Source: Dendrophyllia cribrosa (lineage: Eukaryota; Cnidaria; Anthozoa; Scleractinia; Dendrophylliidae). From it: 64,000 nt of DNA. Below, one piece after another: positions 24,341-37,299 of the stretch (position 1 is the first letter of the stretch; each line of letters opens with the position of its first letter). The notes under the pieces are model-generated. The model was given only the letters and a program-made list of their open reading frames with translations, was not told the DNA's origin and did no database searches. Location: NCBI GenBank assembly GCA_024195265.1, contig JAJLRJ010000002.1:49617353-49681352 (forward strand). Direction: 5' to 3'. The position numbers and the translations under genes were made by a program.

Positions 24341-26329
24341 AACGGTGGACGTACGGTTATATCGCTTTATCCTTTTGTCGGTTAATGGTAATATTTTATG
24401 CCGCTTCAGGAATTGGACGCTTTCATGGTGGCATATTTATTTTTTACGTAAAAAAATTATCTTCATCCGGAACAGTTGTATGTACATATTTTATGTATAT
24501 TGCATGTAGTTATTTTCTAAAACGAAAAGTGTCCCTAGGCACGTAAAATGAAACTAGGAGTGTCTGCAAATATCCGTAACTTTGGAATCGAAATGACTCA
24601 GTTACCTACAAGGCTGTGCTGTTCAGACTCACACTTCGTTTTTGTTCAGGTCAAGTACAATTAAAACCATTCAAACTGAACCTATTTTGTTAGAGATATT
24701 CTTAAAATCGTTTACGTCCGCTTACACGCACAATTCGCTTCACCCCAGGCTGGTTAGTAGAAAGTTCGTTGCTGATTATTTGCCCCTGCTTCCCCTCCCG
24801 CGGGACGAATTTATGAAACGGCATTGTTTGTTATCATCCAATCAGAAAGGAGCAAACGGCGCGACTGTTGGAGGCCGGCACACATTTTACCAGCCGTGGG
24901 TCTTTCGAGCTTCGAATGCTGGATTTCTCGATATTATTTGGGATCTCGCGCTTCGAGTTTTGGACGGATTTTAAAAGCAATGGTACGAGAAGAAACCTCT
25001 GGGTTTCAGCTTTCCTGGTGCGGGGTTTGGAAGCTGTGCGATGGGAATTTCTTGGTGAAAATCGTCTCGGGGCTGGACCGGTCCAAAATCCAGCTTTTCT
25101 CCCTTGTCTCTTTACTATACTCCCCTCAGGTAAACGTCTGATACAAAACCCTTCGAATCGCTTAATAAATTCGCCGTTTTCAGCTACAAGAACGACAACA
25201 CACAACATTTCAGGTAAAAATACGTTTATTTTGCTCTTATATATGAATATTCATCACAGAATGATATGGTAAGTGAACCCTTGTATTCCCATACATTTCC
25301 TCTAAATTTAAAAATACCAACAACGGTCACACAGTTTGTGTGGGCCCCCTGTGATTTAACAGAGAAAATTTCAAATAATCACCACCTCGTTTCCAGGGCT
25401 TATAATTATTATATAATTTCTTCATTTTTACTCGTTTGAGGAGGGAAAAGTCTTGGGAACGAGATTGAAATAATCAGAAATTGCCAAACATCTTTCTGCT
25501 AAAATTTTATGAGACCAATTCTAGCATCTGTATTGAAAAGAGCTACATAATTATTAAATTGGTTACGTTACTTGTAGGTGTACGCGTGCGCACATTTTTG
25601 TCTACAGTTGCTCGACCTGAAAATCCTGGTACGGGTCACATATATGGTCGAAGTCATTTTTATTAGTGTCACTGATTGGATACGTTCGGAGTTTTAAATT
25701 GATGGAAGTAAATTCTGTTTCAACGTTTTCGCAAATTTCATTTTAGGTTCTTCACTCACAGACGTCAGGCTAAGTAATTTTTTGAGCGAGACAAATTAAA
25801 TTCGTTGCTAAACTCCTGGTGAACTTGACTCGAAACCACTTGAGCTAAATTACTTCACCGTGATCTACACGTTTTGCTAGCCGACAACTCTCAGACTATG
25901 CTTAATTGAAGCCAAGCCGAAAACATCAGTAAAGTAAAACGGGCATTTTTTTCGCGCACATTCTGCTGTGTTTTGGTCAAAATACACCAAATAATTAACA
26001 AGGTACTTTTGCTCAAACATAAAATTGATCTTAGAACACCAAGAAGAAAAAATCAAATGATTATAGGAAGAACAAACCATAATAAGATTTTTTGCGATTT
26101 TTCCACGACACTTGGGAGGAACATGAAAAAATTATCCAATTTTTGCAAGTTGAAATTCATTTCCATCCTGGCCATCCGCAGCCAAACATAACTAATACTA
26201 GTTTCTGTGCACTGGTGGAGTATTTGTTAACAAAACTGGACCATTATTTGTACTAGGTTTCCATTGAAACAAATGTGTTTTTTTTATGTTTTTTCAAAGT
26301 GATACTAAAAATAGGTGACATAGCCCCTT
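24341..26329. other. Intergenic region without recognisable genes
   Basis: Several overlapping frames of 105-134 codons on both strands (24640-25270) have no domain, membrane or family signature and no consistent strand, so I treat them as chance. No repeat structure was recognised. Confidence 0.4.
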
Positions 26330-26771
26330 AAAGGGGCTATGTCGCGAGGATGGCGGGTGAGTACTGGGTACTAACAACTTGAAAAACGTCCGGTGGCTTT
26401 TTATCAAGTTGGCGGCCATTACTGTCGAATTCGCTGCAATCAGTTCCATCCCGTCGTATTGCGTGGAAGGATAGATCTCAAGTTTACAAATTAGTTAAAG
26501 TATTTACTTGGCTAGATTTTTGTTAAATTATTTCTGCGATTTCTTAGTCGTACCTTCGAAAAATTCGATGTCTGCCAGTAGTGGTGGAAGTTGGGGAGGA
26601 ATTTAAAAGCAAAATCAATCGTGTGTTTGTTAACCTCGCGTGGTTCAGTCGACACGAGTGCAAGCGCGATAAAACTTGCCGCGATCCGGGAGGGTACAGA
26701 GAAATTTGACGTCAGGTGACGTCACATGACAGGAACTCATTGTGCAGAATCACCTTGCGACATAGCCCCTT
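26330..26771. mobile_element. MITE with AAAGGGGCTATGTCGC ends
   Basis: Terminal repeats aaaggggctatgtcgc (26330) and gcgacatagccccttt (to 26771) enclose about 440 bp. Immediately left of it, a further inverted piece gtgacatagcccctt forms a hairpin with the end, as if a second copy had been truncated there. TTAA-like sequence borders the ends. Confidence 0.65.
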
Positions 26772-27227
26772 TAAAGAACAGAACTCCGCGAAGAATGAAG
26801 GTGATAAACTTGTTGCAATCATGTTTATTTTCATGGAGCGTCTGCGTGTTACCAGTTGTAATCTGCAAAGCTCGAGATGGGCGCGTAAAGCGGCGATCAT
26901 GCGTCTGCTTCATTGCTTCAAATTGTTGCAGATAAATTTTAGGAAAAGTCACAAAGTTTGATGGCGTTTGAATACATATTTGTTGTTGATTGATCAATTT
27001 GAGCCATGCCTACATTAAGAGATTTTGGTACATTTTGAGGTGTTTTTCGACAATTTCCGATGAGCACACCCGTCATTTTTATATGGCAGTCCCCCCCGGG
27101 TGGATACACTGTTGTGCAGTGTATGACGACGACCGACTAACACGTTTCACCGGTGGAAGGTCGAGAGTAATCCATTACAATTGCGACTAAGAATAAAATT
27201 CATGAAAAATCTCAATTTCTTGTTGAC

Positions 27228-27512
27228 AAGGAATCAGAGAATTTACTCTGTGTGTAAATTATAGAGCGTTTTCACTTGACGTCATAGCAGCCATATTGGT
27301 GTTCCCGTACAAAAGAATTTTAATTAACTTCCTTTGTTAGGAACACCAACATGGCTGCCATGGCCTTTGTCATTTGAGTCCCACGGGACTGAGTGAAACG
27401 CTCTATAGTGCTAAGGTCAACCGATAAATTTCCCTGTGCTGTACAGGGAAATTTATGGGTTGACCTTAGCACTATAATTTACACACAGAATTAATTCTCT
27501 GATTCCTTGTTT
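27228..27512. mobile_element. Nested foldback elements
   Basis: The outer arms aaggaatcagagaatt and tgtgtgtaaattatag recur inverted at 27470-27510. Inside lie a second inverted pair (gagcgttttcact with agtgaaacgctc, 27263-27406, and ccaatatggctgc-like arms) and a perfect hairpin ggtcaacc-ataaatttccctgt near 27410-27472. A half copy of the outer end sits at 29505-29547. Confidence 0.6.
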
Positions 27513-27825
27513 GTATCACCAGTGCTACGTAGCTCAACATTTATTTGTACCAATAAGCATTGGTTTTCTTTATTCAAAAGTAAAAATATGCAAATTACAA
27601 AAAACATGGCTGTCAAAATCTTGTTGCTATGGAAACATCAAGTCAAGCGTTCAATGCTGGTTACGTGGCAGTAAATTGGGTCGTCACGTGACAACCCAAA
27701 ATAATATAGAGATTAACACACCCTAAGCATCACGTAATTTTCACCCACGAACGGCAGTGATGTTACAGCACAGGGACCCCAGACTTGCAACGACGAGAGT
27801 CCTGAACGACAAAAATACAGTCCTT

Positions 27826-28137
27826 TGATTAAACGTTGTCATCGATCGGTCTTACCCCTACGCGACCAGACCGAAAGGAAGTATGGGTGAATTAAAATGC
27901 ATGCTTAATTATTCTCTATCGCGTTTACAATGGAGAACAAAACTCACGTTTGTCTTCGCGTGTTACTAACGCAAAGACAACAAGAGTCGCTTTGATACAT
28001 ATTCCGTTAAGGACGTTCCGTTTTTTTGATAATGTGCAGTTGTTGAATGTGAATTGATTTCTCTCCATAATCCTTTTCGGTCTGGTCGTGTCGTAGGGAT
28101 GAGACCGATCAATGACAACGTTTAATCGAAAGACTGT
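27826..28137. mobile_element. MITE with about 65-bp inverted repeats
   Basis: tacagtcctttgattaaacg at the left and its complement at the right belong to arms of about 65 bp that also include cgatcggtctta and cgcgaccagaccga. The ends begin TA, and TA borders both sides. Spacer about 180 bp, non-coding. Confidence 0.65.
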
Positions 28138-29504
28138 ATAAGGATTTGTATGGTGTAGTCAACTGGCAGAAAACCCAAAACTCGCTAAAATGCCGTTTAG
28201 AAGCCATAACGCCGCCAAGAAAAAACAGATAGACATTGTTTGAAGAGGTTTGAACACTTAAATTGCTGTTTATTTGTAATTTTAATATTTTATCAAACTA
28301 ACGATAATTTCCCTGATGCAAATCCATATATTTTTGTCGTTGAGGACTCTTGTTGTGAGTCTGGGCTCCCTGTGGTTACAACAGCCTCCGTTTACTATGC
28401 AACGAGACCTGCTTTCTTATACTATGCCACGGCGAACGGTTAACAACATCACTTGCATTTTCCGTTTCCCCATTTCCCGCGGTATACGCGACGGTTATCT
28501 CTCTCATTCGCAGTAAACGGCAAACGACAAGTTGATGTTAACGCGATGCGTGACGGCGAAATTACGGCTGCGCAATAGACCACACATGCCTTCAGCGTTT
28601 CCAACCACAAACAAAAAGCACTGATGTTCACAACGATGACAGGGTGTATCGCCGCGTTCAACAGTGAGAGAAAATTAGAGATTTCAAGTAACCAGACGCG
28701 CGCATTTTCTTGAATGTGGTGCGAACGCATCACCTTTAGGAAAGGACCACTTTATTTGGAGAAAGGGAGCATGTACGGAGAGGGGTGGGGGGAGGGGTAG
28801 TCCCGTGATGCTCGTCGGAAATTTTGAATAAAACTCAGACAAATGTGAGCATGGCTCAAGCTTTGTTTGACCCCTAAAAAGTTACAGACAAAAAAAGAGG
28901 TAGTAACTTTAACGAAAAGAAAGAATTGCCATCAAATGATTTTATATATTAACCCTAGAACACAAACCGCGGTGATAAACATATTAAACTTATTCATTTT
29001 TGATAAAAACTTGACGTTTCGTATGCTACTACATACATTTTCAAAAGTGACTGTTACAGTGTTGAAAACTATACTTATATATCAACAATGCAACAATGGC
29101 ATGATTGAGACCAAACTGAAAGTTTAAATGCAACTGTGGATAGCTATTTCGCCGTTATTGCGGCTCATCAGCACAGCGGTAGCAACAAGTTCCAGTGACT
29201 AACCTGACTTAGTTAGCACCGTACTAATGTGCACTTGGTAAAAACTCCGGATATGACCTCAAGATCATGTCTGTCCACGTGCACAGCTTATGCCATACAC
29301 AATGAACAAAACATTTGAAAATATCATGCCACTGTTGCGTTGAAATAGGCGGCGATAGAAGAACTATCTGCCAGAGGGAACATGGCCAAACCATGTTTAT
29401 TTTATTATTATTTTTTTATTAACCCTATTATTGAGTTACTGAGCCTGGGGTGGGGGGGGGGGGGGGGGCTATTAAGACATGACAATGAACCTCGAGGGTG
29501 CATA
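28138..29504. other. Intergenic, with a dispersed-repeat fragment
   Basis: No supported gene. At 28770-28890 a G-rich stretch followed by gtcggaaattttgaa and atggctcaa matches the poly-G-associated repeats at 21300-21480. A run of about 19 G sits at 29451-29468. Confidence 0.45.
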
Positions 29505-29710
29505 GAAGGAATCAGAGAATTAACTTTGTGTGTCAATTATAGTGCTAAAGTAAATAAATAATTTACCAATAAATATTTAGACAGTAGCTCAGGAGACTAC
29601 TCGTTTCCACCTGTTGACAAAATAGATCTGGTGACCTGGGACTAAGTAAAACTTGTCACGGCGCCTCGCAATGCTGTCACGCTCGGCACAGCGATGAACT
29701 TTGTTTTATT

Positions 29711-29728
29711 GGCCGTTTTTATACTAGA

Positions 29729-29759
<31 letters not shown>

Positions 29760-29790
29760 AACATTTTTAGTTCGTCTGGTTATGCGTCTT

Positions 29791-29826
<36 letters not shown>

Positions 29827-29951
29827 AGACGAACTATCTTTCGTAGTGCGTCGTTCAAGACGCATTTCGAAAGATAGTTCGTCTAGACGGATAATGCGTC
29901 TTGTGCTCGTCTTTATACTAGAGACGCATAACCAGACGAACTACAAATGTT

Positions 29952-29982
<31 letters not shown>

Positions 29983-30076
29983 TCTAGTTGTTCGTCCCGT
30001 CTTTACACTAGACGCATAACATGACAGACGCATTATTCGTCTGGACGGATAATGCGTCTCTAGTATAAAAACGGCC
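29711..30076. mobile_element. Near-perfect palindromic MITE
   Basis: The whole 366 bp reads almost identically on both strands. The ends are ggccgtttttatactagaga and its complement, the interior is built of gacgcattatccgtc / gacggataatgcgtc modules, and the centre lies near tagtgcgtcgttc. ATT flanks both sides. Transcripts would form a very long hairpin. Confidence 0.8.
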
Positions 30077-30697
30077 ATTGACGTTCTTGTTTCTTGACCC
30101 AAAGAAATCAAAGGCGAGTCCCGCTTTACTTTCTTTTTGTTTTATTTTTATGTCTTATGTTATCATATAAGAAGATGCTCTAAGAAGGTAGTAAAGATGA
30201 AGAGATCCATAAGGGTTTACCGGCGATAATTCTTGGTTGTAAACAAAGTATAAAGCGATTTGTCGAAATTTGCATGAGAAACGACTGAAGGAATAGAACT
30301 TTTTCGAAACCACAGAGGATGCATTTTACCAGAAAAACCTAAATATGGCCATCAAGTGGTAAGAGAAAGGTCTCCTTGATAAAAATGTGTAAAAACACTA
30401 GGGCAATTCAATTTTTATATCGGCGGGCGATCGACTGTTGTTGATGGACAACGTTCTCCAATTTCGATCAAGTAGCGTGAATGTTTTTCGGCTGTCAAAC
30501 TTCACAGTTTTAATTGCCCCACAATTTTATTTCATATTTCAATAGAACTAGAGTTTCTGTTTTAGTTAGCTTGAGTTCGAAATCCATGTACCAGGTAGTG
30601 ATTTTTGTTTCTATAGTTAGCCAATTTTGACACTTTCAAAAACACCGTTTGTAACGGTGAGGGGCTCTTAACGTCCACAGACGTTTGAGGTGGGTGG

Positions 30698-30698
<1 letters not shown>
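30077..30698. other. Spacer
   Basis: No gene or repeat recognised up to the poly-G tract. Confidence 0.4.

Positions 30699-30731
<33 letters not shown>
30699..30731 (+). repeat. Poly-G tract (33 G)
   Basis: The longest G homopolymer in the window, followed by degenerate G-rich sequence to about 30785. Potential quadruplex former. Confidence 0.9.
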
Positions 30732-30732
<1 letters not shown>

Positions 30733-31138
30733 GAGGTGGGTGGCGGGGGGGGGAGAGGTGGGGGGTGGAGGGTTGGGGTGGGGGAGAAGAAGTCAAGTTG
30801 TGGACGTAAGTGTGGGGCATTTGGGCCAACATTCCCACAATGATGTCTTTTTTTACGAAAGCTGAAAATAGTTTCAATACTTTATGGTTTTTTTGTATTT
30901 TATTGATATTTATCTCAATTTTACATACAACACAATTTTTTTTAACAGTATAGTGTACAATTTTTTTGCAATACAATACACTTTAAATACAATTTAAAAT
31001 ACAATACAAGAAAGACACAAGGAAAAAAAACTTAAATAACCCTATAATAAACTCTATAAAATAAGGGACGAAAAAAAAAAGAACAAAAAAAGTATTTGGA
31101 ATTAACGTTCTTTTGTTTAAAATAAAAGCATAATATAC

Positions 31139-31620
31139 TTATGTAATTTGGATGCCAGCTTGAGTCTTCAGTACATACTTCTTCCACTTAGCTTCGTGAA
31201 CGGATCGCTTGCCTTTTGAGTCAGCAACGACTGTTTCAATATGATATGTTAGAGCCACTTTAGAAAGGTAAATGTTTAAGGAAGGAACACAGTCTTTATT
31301 TCGACAGGAGTAAATATGCTGTTTTGCCAAAATTATTAGATGGTTGAGCAATAAACTCTGTGCTTGTCTCCCAAATTCCAAAAATTTTGTCAACATCTGA
31401 GAGCGTATCCAGCCTAATTTTAATCTTATTACAAAAGAGGATAAAATCTTGCCAAAATCTTCTAGTAAAATCACAGTTTATAAATAAATGTTCAAGGGAT
31501 TCATTTTCTTTTTTACAAAATGTACACAACGGACAGGGAACCAAGCCAATTTTATAAAGAAACATATTTGTTACTAAGTACCTATGTAACACTCTAAATT
31601 GAAACCCCCGTGATTTCGAA
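31139..31620 (-). pseudogene. 3' end of a LINE reverse-transcriptase ORF (zinc-knuckle region)
   Basis: Reading the minus strand, LHRYLVTNMFLYKIG is followed by CPLCTFCKKENESLEHLFINC. This is the C-x2-C...H...C pattern of the zf-RVT domain found at the C terminus of L1/Tx1-type LINE proteins. A frame change near 31350 leads into a second piece (NHLIILAKQHIYSCR...) that ends at 31139. The RT core is absent, so this is a short fragment, consistent with usual LINE truncation. Confidence 0.7.
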
Positions 31621-32048
31621 TTAATAGTTCAAAGTTGCTACTTTATGTTTTAACTCTGTACATAAAGAGAACATATAAAACAGTTTAATAGAAAACGAAA
31701 AATTTTTCCCACAGAGTTAATACAAAACCAAATGTCCTCTCTCAATCGCGTTCATGAGCTTGAACCGAACAGGAACAGTACTTTACAGGTTCTCAACTTT
31801 AAACTATTTTGCGTCCGTGGCAGTTACATTTTACATCTGTGCACACATCCCCTTGCCTGGCAGCTTGTGAACCGTGATTTTTTTTTTCAAATTTCAACAC
31901 CAAATTGATCTAATCGACAATACTGTAGCTTGAAGACACTTAAGCTATTCTCTTTCAACACAAGAAAAACGACAATATTGCAAAACTTGATGAAAAACTC
32001 GTTTTAGTCATATCAATGCATCATGGCAGACCCAGCTGATTTCCTCTA

Positions 32049-32335
32049 TGTGGGGAGCAGGGGTGGTGTAGTGGCGAGAGTGCTCGCCTTCGACCAATGT
32101 GGCCCGGGTTCGATCCTCGGACCTGGCGTCATATGTGGGTTGAGTTTGTTGTTAGTTCTCTTCTTGCTCCGAGAGGTTTTTGTCCGGGTACTCCGTTTTT
32201 CCCCTCTCCTCAAATTTAAAGCCAACATTCTAAATTCCAATTCGATCTGGATGGAGGACCTGCATGAAAACCAGCTGCGGCCGGATGTGGCTTTCCTCTC
32301 TAAATATAGTTATTTATTTATTTTATTTAATTCGT
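32049..32335 (+). mobile_element. tRNA-derived SINE (second family)
   Basis: A tRNA-like head has A-box ggtgtagtggcgaga and B-box gggttcgatcctcgg, then a body (gttgagtttgttgttagttc, gagaggttt, ctccg-tttttcccctctcc) and an AT-rich tail with tttattta repeats. A short open frame across it is incidental. Confidence 0.65.
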
Positions 32336-32375
32336 CTTCACTTGGCAAGTTGCGTATATTTGGTACGCAGTTACA

Positions 32376-32882
32376 GTGGTGCCACGCCTCCAATTTAGCA
32401 ACACCTTTCGTTATATCGACGATTTATTGAGCGTTAACAATGAGAATTTTGGAAATTACATCAGCGACATTTACCCGTCGGACCTGGAACTAAAGGACAC
32501 TACCTTAACACTAAATGAAGTGTGTTATCTGGACACGAGAATCAAGAATGGTGACAGAAACACACCTTTTCATCTCAGCGTCTACGACAAGAGGGATGAC
32601 TTCTCCTTTCGGATTGTCAATTTTCCTCATATGGACAGCAACATTCCCGCCAATCCGGTCTATGGTGTTTATATATCTCAATTGGTGAGATATGCTAGAA
32701 TTTGCACATCGAAGTTGGATTTTATACATAGACTTCGCCGACTTTTATCACGTCTCCTTCACCAAGGGTTCAAATCTACGCTCCTTCGTAAATCGTTTGC
32801 TAAGTTCTTCAAATGCCACGGTGCTATCATTGAGAATTATGGCATTACACTACGGGAGATGAGACTAGCAATCCAGAATTGA
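32376..32882 (+). pseudogene. Reverse-transcriptase fragment with YIDD motif
   Basis: The frame contains FRYIDDLLSV, the catalytic motif C of reverse transcriptases, followed by a thumb-like region (YLDTRI, SVYDKRDDFSF, GVYISQLVRYARIC). The upstream palm motifs are missing. The order of motifs resembles Penelope-like or related RTs of invertebrates, but I cannot settle the class. It begins immediately after the SINE, suggesting that the SINE inserted into or truncated it. Confidence 0.6.
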
Positions 32883-33182
32883 GAGATACCGCCGTATACT
32901 TTATTATTTTAGATCGTTCATATCATCCTAGCGCCCCTATTTAATTTCTATATTGCTTCCATTCAGTTTGATGCAGGTGCGCGCGCAATTTTCCTTAAGT
33001 TGTGCGCGTGCTTAGCTTATTTAGTTGACGTGTGTGCTTAGTTCGTTATTTAACGTTAACATTTGTTTTGCATTGTTTTCCTTACTAATATGTTTTGTCA
33101 GTAACTGTGCTCACACTGTGGGTGGCTCCTCCTAAAATGTTCTACAATTGGTATAGGATTTAATGGAGCCGAAACCAATTGT

Positions 33183-33224
<42 letters not shown>

Positions 33225-34600
33225 GAAATTCAGATATGTTTAGTAGCCACATTTATTTGAAATTTTTCCCCTTTGAATTGATATGTTCTTTTCAATATTT
33301 TTATTATAAAAACGTATACAATATAAAAACGCACACGCATAAAAACTCGGTGGCTCAATATAAACAATACGGCAGAGTAAAATTATAAGTGGACGTTAAG
33401 GAGGGGGGGGGGGGAGGGGGGTCTGAGCTTAATGTCCGGTGGACGTTTAGCGGGGAACAGGGGAATATGTCGACGGCTCCTAACTTAAAAAATTCCCCAA
33501 AATTGTAGTTGAAATATTATTACATTCTAATAACGGCAAAAGATACAGAAAGGATCGATGGATTCTAATGTAGTGAAATAGTGATCCAGCCTCTTTTAAA
33601 TTTTGCACACGAGGCCAACTAAAAGGGGAATTTTTCGCCAGTCTGAGCCCTCTGGCAGCAGGAATAAATATTAAAATATTGTCCTGCTTGGAATATATAA
33701 ATCCAAAACAGCTGAAACCTACAACTCTGGCCAATACTCTTGGGACACTTCCGAAATAACTCTGCAATTTTGAGCATTCCCCCTTCCCAATCCCCCCTAG
33801 TGCAATGTTGACCTCACGGGTACCAAATTGTTTTCACGGCAATCAATATTGCTGTGGGGAGGGGGAGGAGGACTGAAATAGCACGTGATAACAACATTCA
33901 GAAGTATACTGAATAGTAGGATAAGAATATATTAGGGGAGCGTATTTTTAATTGCGTGTAATTTCAGTGAGTGTCCCAAGAAGTATTGGCCAGGGTTGTA
34001 TAATTTCTAAAATAGTTTTCTAAGGTCTTTATTGTAGCAAAGTTTGGGCGATTTCGATTTTTCTATCTTGCACGGCTATAGTTGGTATTTAGGGAAAGTC
34101 ACTCTTAAGCGGGTTCAACATTTGTTGATCAGCGCATGTAGCGACTGCTGTTCAACAAATGTTAAATAGTTTAATTATCATGCCGGCCCTGTTGAATGTT
34201 GAAATAGGCCATTCAACATGTTGAACGTTGTGAAAAACTAATGCCAGGCTCTATTCTGTTTAAATGACAAGTTGCAACTTATTGAACGTCGTCAGTCAAT
34301 CGCTTTAAAGTGTTGAACGTGTTTTCTACTCATTCAACCGAAGTTGCAACATCGTTCAACATTTGCTTCCTTCTAACCTATGGCGAAGTCGGTCTAGCCG
34401 ACCCCCCTAATTTAGTCATGGCCATTACAACAGAACCATACGTCGTATGTAATATGCGAAGGGTTTTTTCTGAGTTTCGGGAATATTTGGCTATATTTCA
34501 GCTAATAAGGTGTTATGACTGTGACAATCCCCCGTGTTTTGTCTTTATTGTAAGCACCCCCTTGACATGGCAAAAAAATTTTCACCCATGTCCATAAGAA
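32883..34600. other. Intergenic with G-rich stretch
   Basis: No supported gene. A G-rich stretch at 33404-33422 and the words gtggacgtt / taatgtcc nearby echo the sequence around 30670. At 34100-34370 the words ttcaacatttgttga, tgttgaacg and cgttcaacattt recur in both orientations, a possible decayed foldback element. Confidence 0.4.
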
Positions 34601-34619
34601 TGGCTTTTACGCGAATGTG

Positions 34620-35290
34620 AATTGCTTACTATTATGCGCTCTCATCTCTCATTCTTTTTCGCAGGCATCGGACACTGTCGTCAACATCATGCGCTCTCGT
34701 TCTCATTCGTTCTCATCAACCTTGTATTCACTGTCGTTAACTATCGTGCGTTTTCGTCATCCCTCATTTGCTCCCGCATGACGTCAATCTTTGTACACTA
34801 TCGTCAACTGTAAATGAGTGTAATGCGCTTTCCGGCGCCATCTCTCATTTGTTCCCATCAACCTTCGGAGACTGTCGCCAACTATCATGCGCTCTCGTAA
34901 TTTCTCATTCGCTCTCGTCAACCTTGGTACGATCCTATGTGCTCTCGTCAACCCATTACTGTTTCGTCAACCCTCGTGCACTCTAAATCTAGTCATCTCT
35001 AGTACGCTTTTGTCGACTATTTTCCACTCTGTCAACTCATCAAATATATGCACTCTCGCCAACCCTCATACGAAGTGTCCTTTAAATTCGCATGCGATCT
35101 CTTAATCCCTCATTTCACGGTTGTCAAATGCCTTATCAAAACTCTCATCAATCGTATGTGCTCTCTTCAACTGTAGTATGTCTTCGTCAATCCCCTACCC
35201 CGCTCTCACGAATCCTCGTACGCTGTCTTCAATTCGCTTGCACGAATTGCAAAGCTACGCCACTCTGTACCTCGACCAATACTACTCAAT
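34620..35290 (+). repeat. Degenerate minisatellite, left half
   Basis: Loosely repeated words (gcgctctcgt, cgtcaac, ctcattcg, cctcgtacgct) recur every 25-40 bp without strict period. Comparable sequence resumes at 36110-36430, so the LINE fragment between appears to have inserted into the array. Confidence 0.5.
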
Positions 35291-35294
35291 ATCT

Positions 35295-36098
35295 ATAAGT
35301 CACTAATTCATCCTTATTTAACCTATGGTCTTGCTGCCTGGGGTCAGGCTTGCAAGACCTATGTCAATAAAATTCTAATTCTTCAGAAAAGAGCTCTTTG
35401 CAGACTGGCATGATCATGCAATTTCTTTATTTCTCGAAGCTAACGTGCTTCCAATAACTTTTCTTTATTATGAGGCCGTATCAACCTTAATGCATGATAT
35501 CAATTATGATAAAGCCCCAATAAACATGCTCAATTTATTTCAGAAAACGTCTAATATTCACTCATACAATACATGATCGTCTACATCTGGAAAATTCTAT
35601 GTTAAATGTTCCAGACTAGAAATACTAAACAATTCTTTCTCTCGGCTCGGAGTAAAGCTGTGGAATAAGATACCACGCTATATAACGGATCTTCCTAAGA
35701 ATGCTTTCAAAAAAGCTCTCCGCAAATTCCTATTCAATATTTTAGAAAAGGAGGATGACTATATTCAAATCTCCATGACTATTAATAAAGTAAGTACATA
35801 AATACACTTACTATAGTCAGAGACCACTTGTTCTTAACTCAATTAGATCACTTAACTTCTGTGTTTTTTATTCATTATTATGTGCAATCTGCAAGGCTTT
35901 TCAATAGTATAAGGTTTTTGATTTTGTAGATAACTGTATTATTCATGTACTTGTTTTGCCCCGCCCCGATTAGCGTTCCAGCTATTTGCAGGGCAAACAA
36001 ATCATTCATTCAACTCTTCCATTATTATACTAAGAATACATTGTTGTGATTGTTTGTTGTTGAATAAATTGTTGTTGTTGAAATTGTTGTTGTTGCAC
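35295..36098 (+). pseudogene. LINE 3' fragment with (TTG)n tail
   Basis: Translated pieces, HPYLTYGLAAWGQA followed after frame changes and stops by FSRLGVKLWNKIPRYI and KALRKFLFNIL, match the post-RT region of LINE proteins. The 3' end runs into attgttgttgttg-type repeats (36050-36098), a tail typical of CR1- or RTE-like elements. No intact frame. Confidence 0.65.
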
Positions 36099-36109
36099 GT
36101 GGCTTTTCG

Positions 36110-36450
36110 TGCACTCACCTGCACGCTCCTTGACAATCACACGCATGCACGAAGGCGCACTTCGTGCGCCTTCGTGCATGCGCTCTTATCACATCACCGA
36201 CAGACTCGCCTTTGTATGGCGTCGTCAACACTCATGTAGGATCATTCGTTGTCGTCAACTATCGTGTACTCTTAATTATCAACCCTTTTTTTATACCAAC
36301 AACATTAAGCGCTCCTAAGTATAGCAACATTCGTGCGTTATCACAAACTTCCATGCGCGTTAATCAACCGTTCGTTCTAGTAAATCTTTATGCTCTCATA
36401 TCAACCCTAGTAACCTCACGCAGGAGCCCATGTTATGGGCTCCTGAACAC
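36110..36450 (+). repeat. Degenerate minisatellite, right half, ending in a hairpin
   Basis: Continuation of the cgtcaac / gcgctc array interrupted by the LINE. Two hairpins are visible: gcacgaaggcgcac/gtgcgccttcgtgc (36146-36176) and caggagccca...tgggctcctg (36420-36447). Confidence 0.5.
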
Positions 36451-37299
36451 GTCTAGTTCAAGCCCGGGGAGCCGGGGAGGTCACTCTCATATAAAGGGTA
36501 CTGATGGGTATGTCCCCTGGGGAGGATACAGGGCGGAGTGGTGGATTGGGTGGCTAGCCACCCCCCTTTAGACCCTCGGTTTTAACAGTTTTCATTTTAA
36601 TTGCAACAATGAAAACTAGACTTAGGCATATACCCGTAGCCACCCCCCATAAAAAATACTGGATCCGCCCCTCGTCCCGCTGGAAGATATAGTTTTTCAT
36701 ACAGTTTGGTAGGGGATAGGATAAAGGAATCAGAGAGTTTTGTTGTAGAATACGGTATCAGATCATTTACCAGGAAACTGATCAGTGGTCTGATCAGTGT
36801 CTGGGATAAAGAAGGGATTTTTGGTGTCTAGTTAACAATAGGGTTGCAAAATGCGGCTGAAAATCATCAGGTATAGAGTAAGGGGTTAAGAGTTCCAGTG
36901 GCACACCACCACCCATAAATATACAGGGTACCCCCCCCCCCTCCCCCCCCCCCCCCCCCTCCAAGAGTGCTAGCATTTTAAAGATCATTTTATCCTACAT
37001 GCCAAGTAGTTGAACGTGAAGTAGAGTACAATTAGGTTCATTCTTTTCGCCTTTAATTTATTTCGTATATGTACAATATAGTTACCATAAATGATTATCA
37101 TTCATAGCTCGCAATCGTGCTCATCTGTTCCGAAGTTAGGTGCTGCAATCTGCAAACAGTTTTATGAAAGTTAACCTGCATACGCAGGCTTATGTGATTT
37201 CATGTAAAACGAAATTCAAATAGGAAAAACTTGAAATTGAAATTTCATTTTTCAAAAGACTGAAGTTCAAACAGCACTACAAGAAAGAAATGCTAAATA
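36451..37299. other. Intergenic with C-rich tract
   Basis: A nearly pure C tract spans 36931-36959. Short frames here are low-complexity artefacts. No gene. Confidence 0.4.

Noticed and set aside
24640..25280. Overlapping frames of 105-134 codons as a gene
   Set aside because: Frames exist on both strands, none has a domain or biased composition, and no splice or promoter evidence supports one.
30699..30731. Telomeric repeat
   Set aside because: Pure G homopolymer without a TTAGGG-type period.
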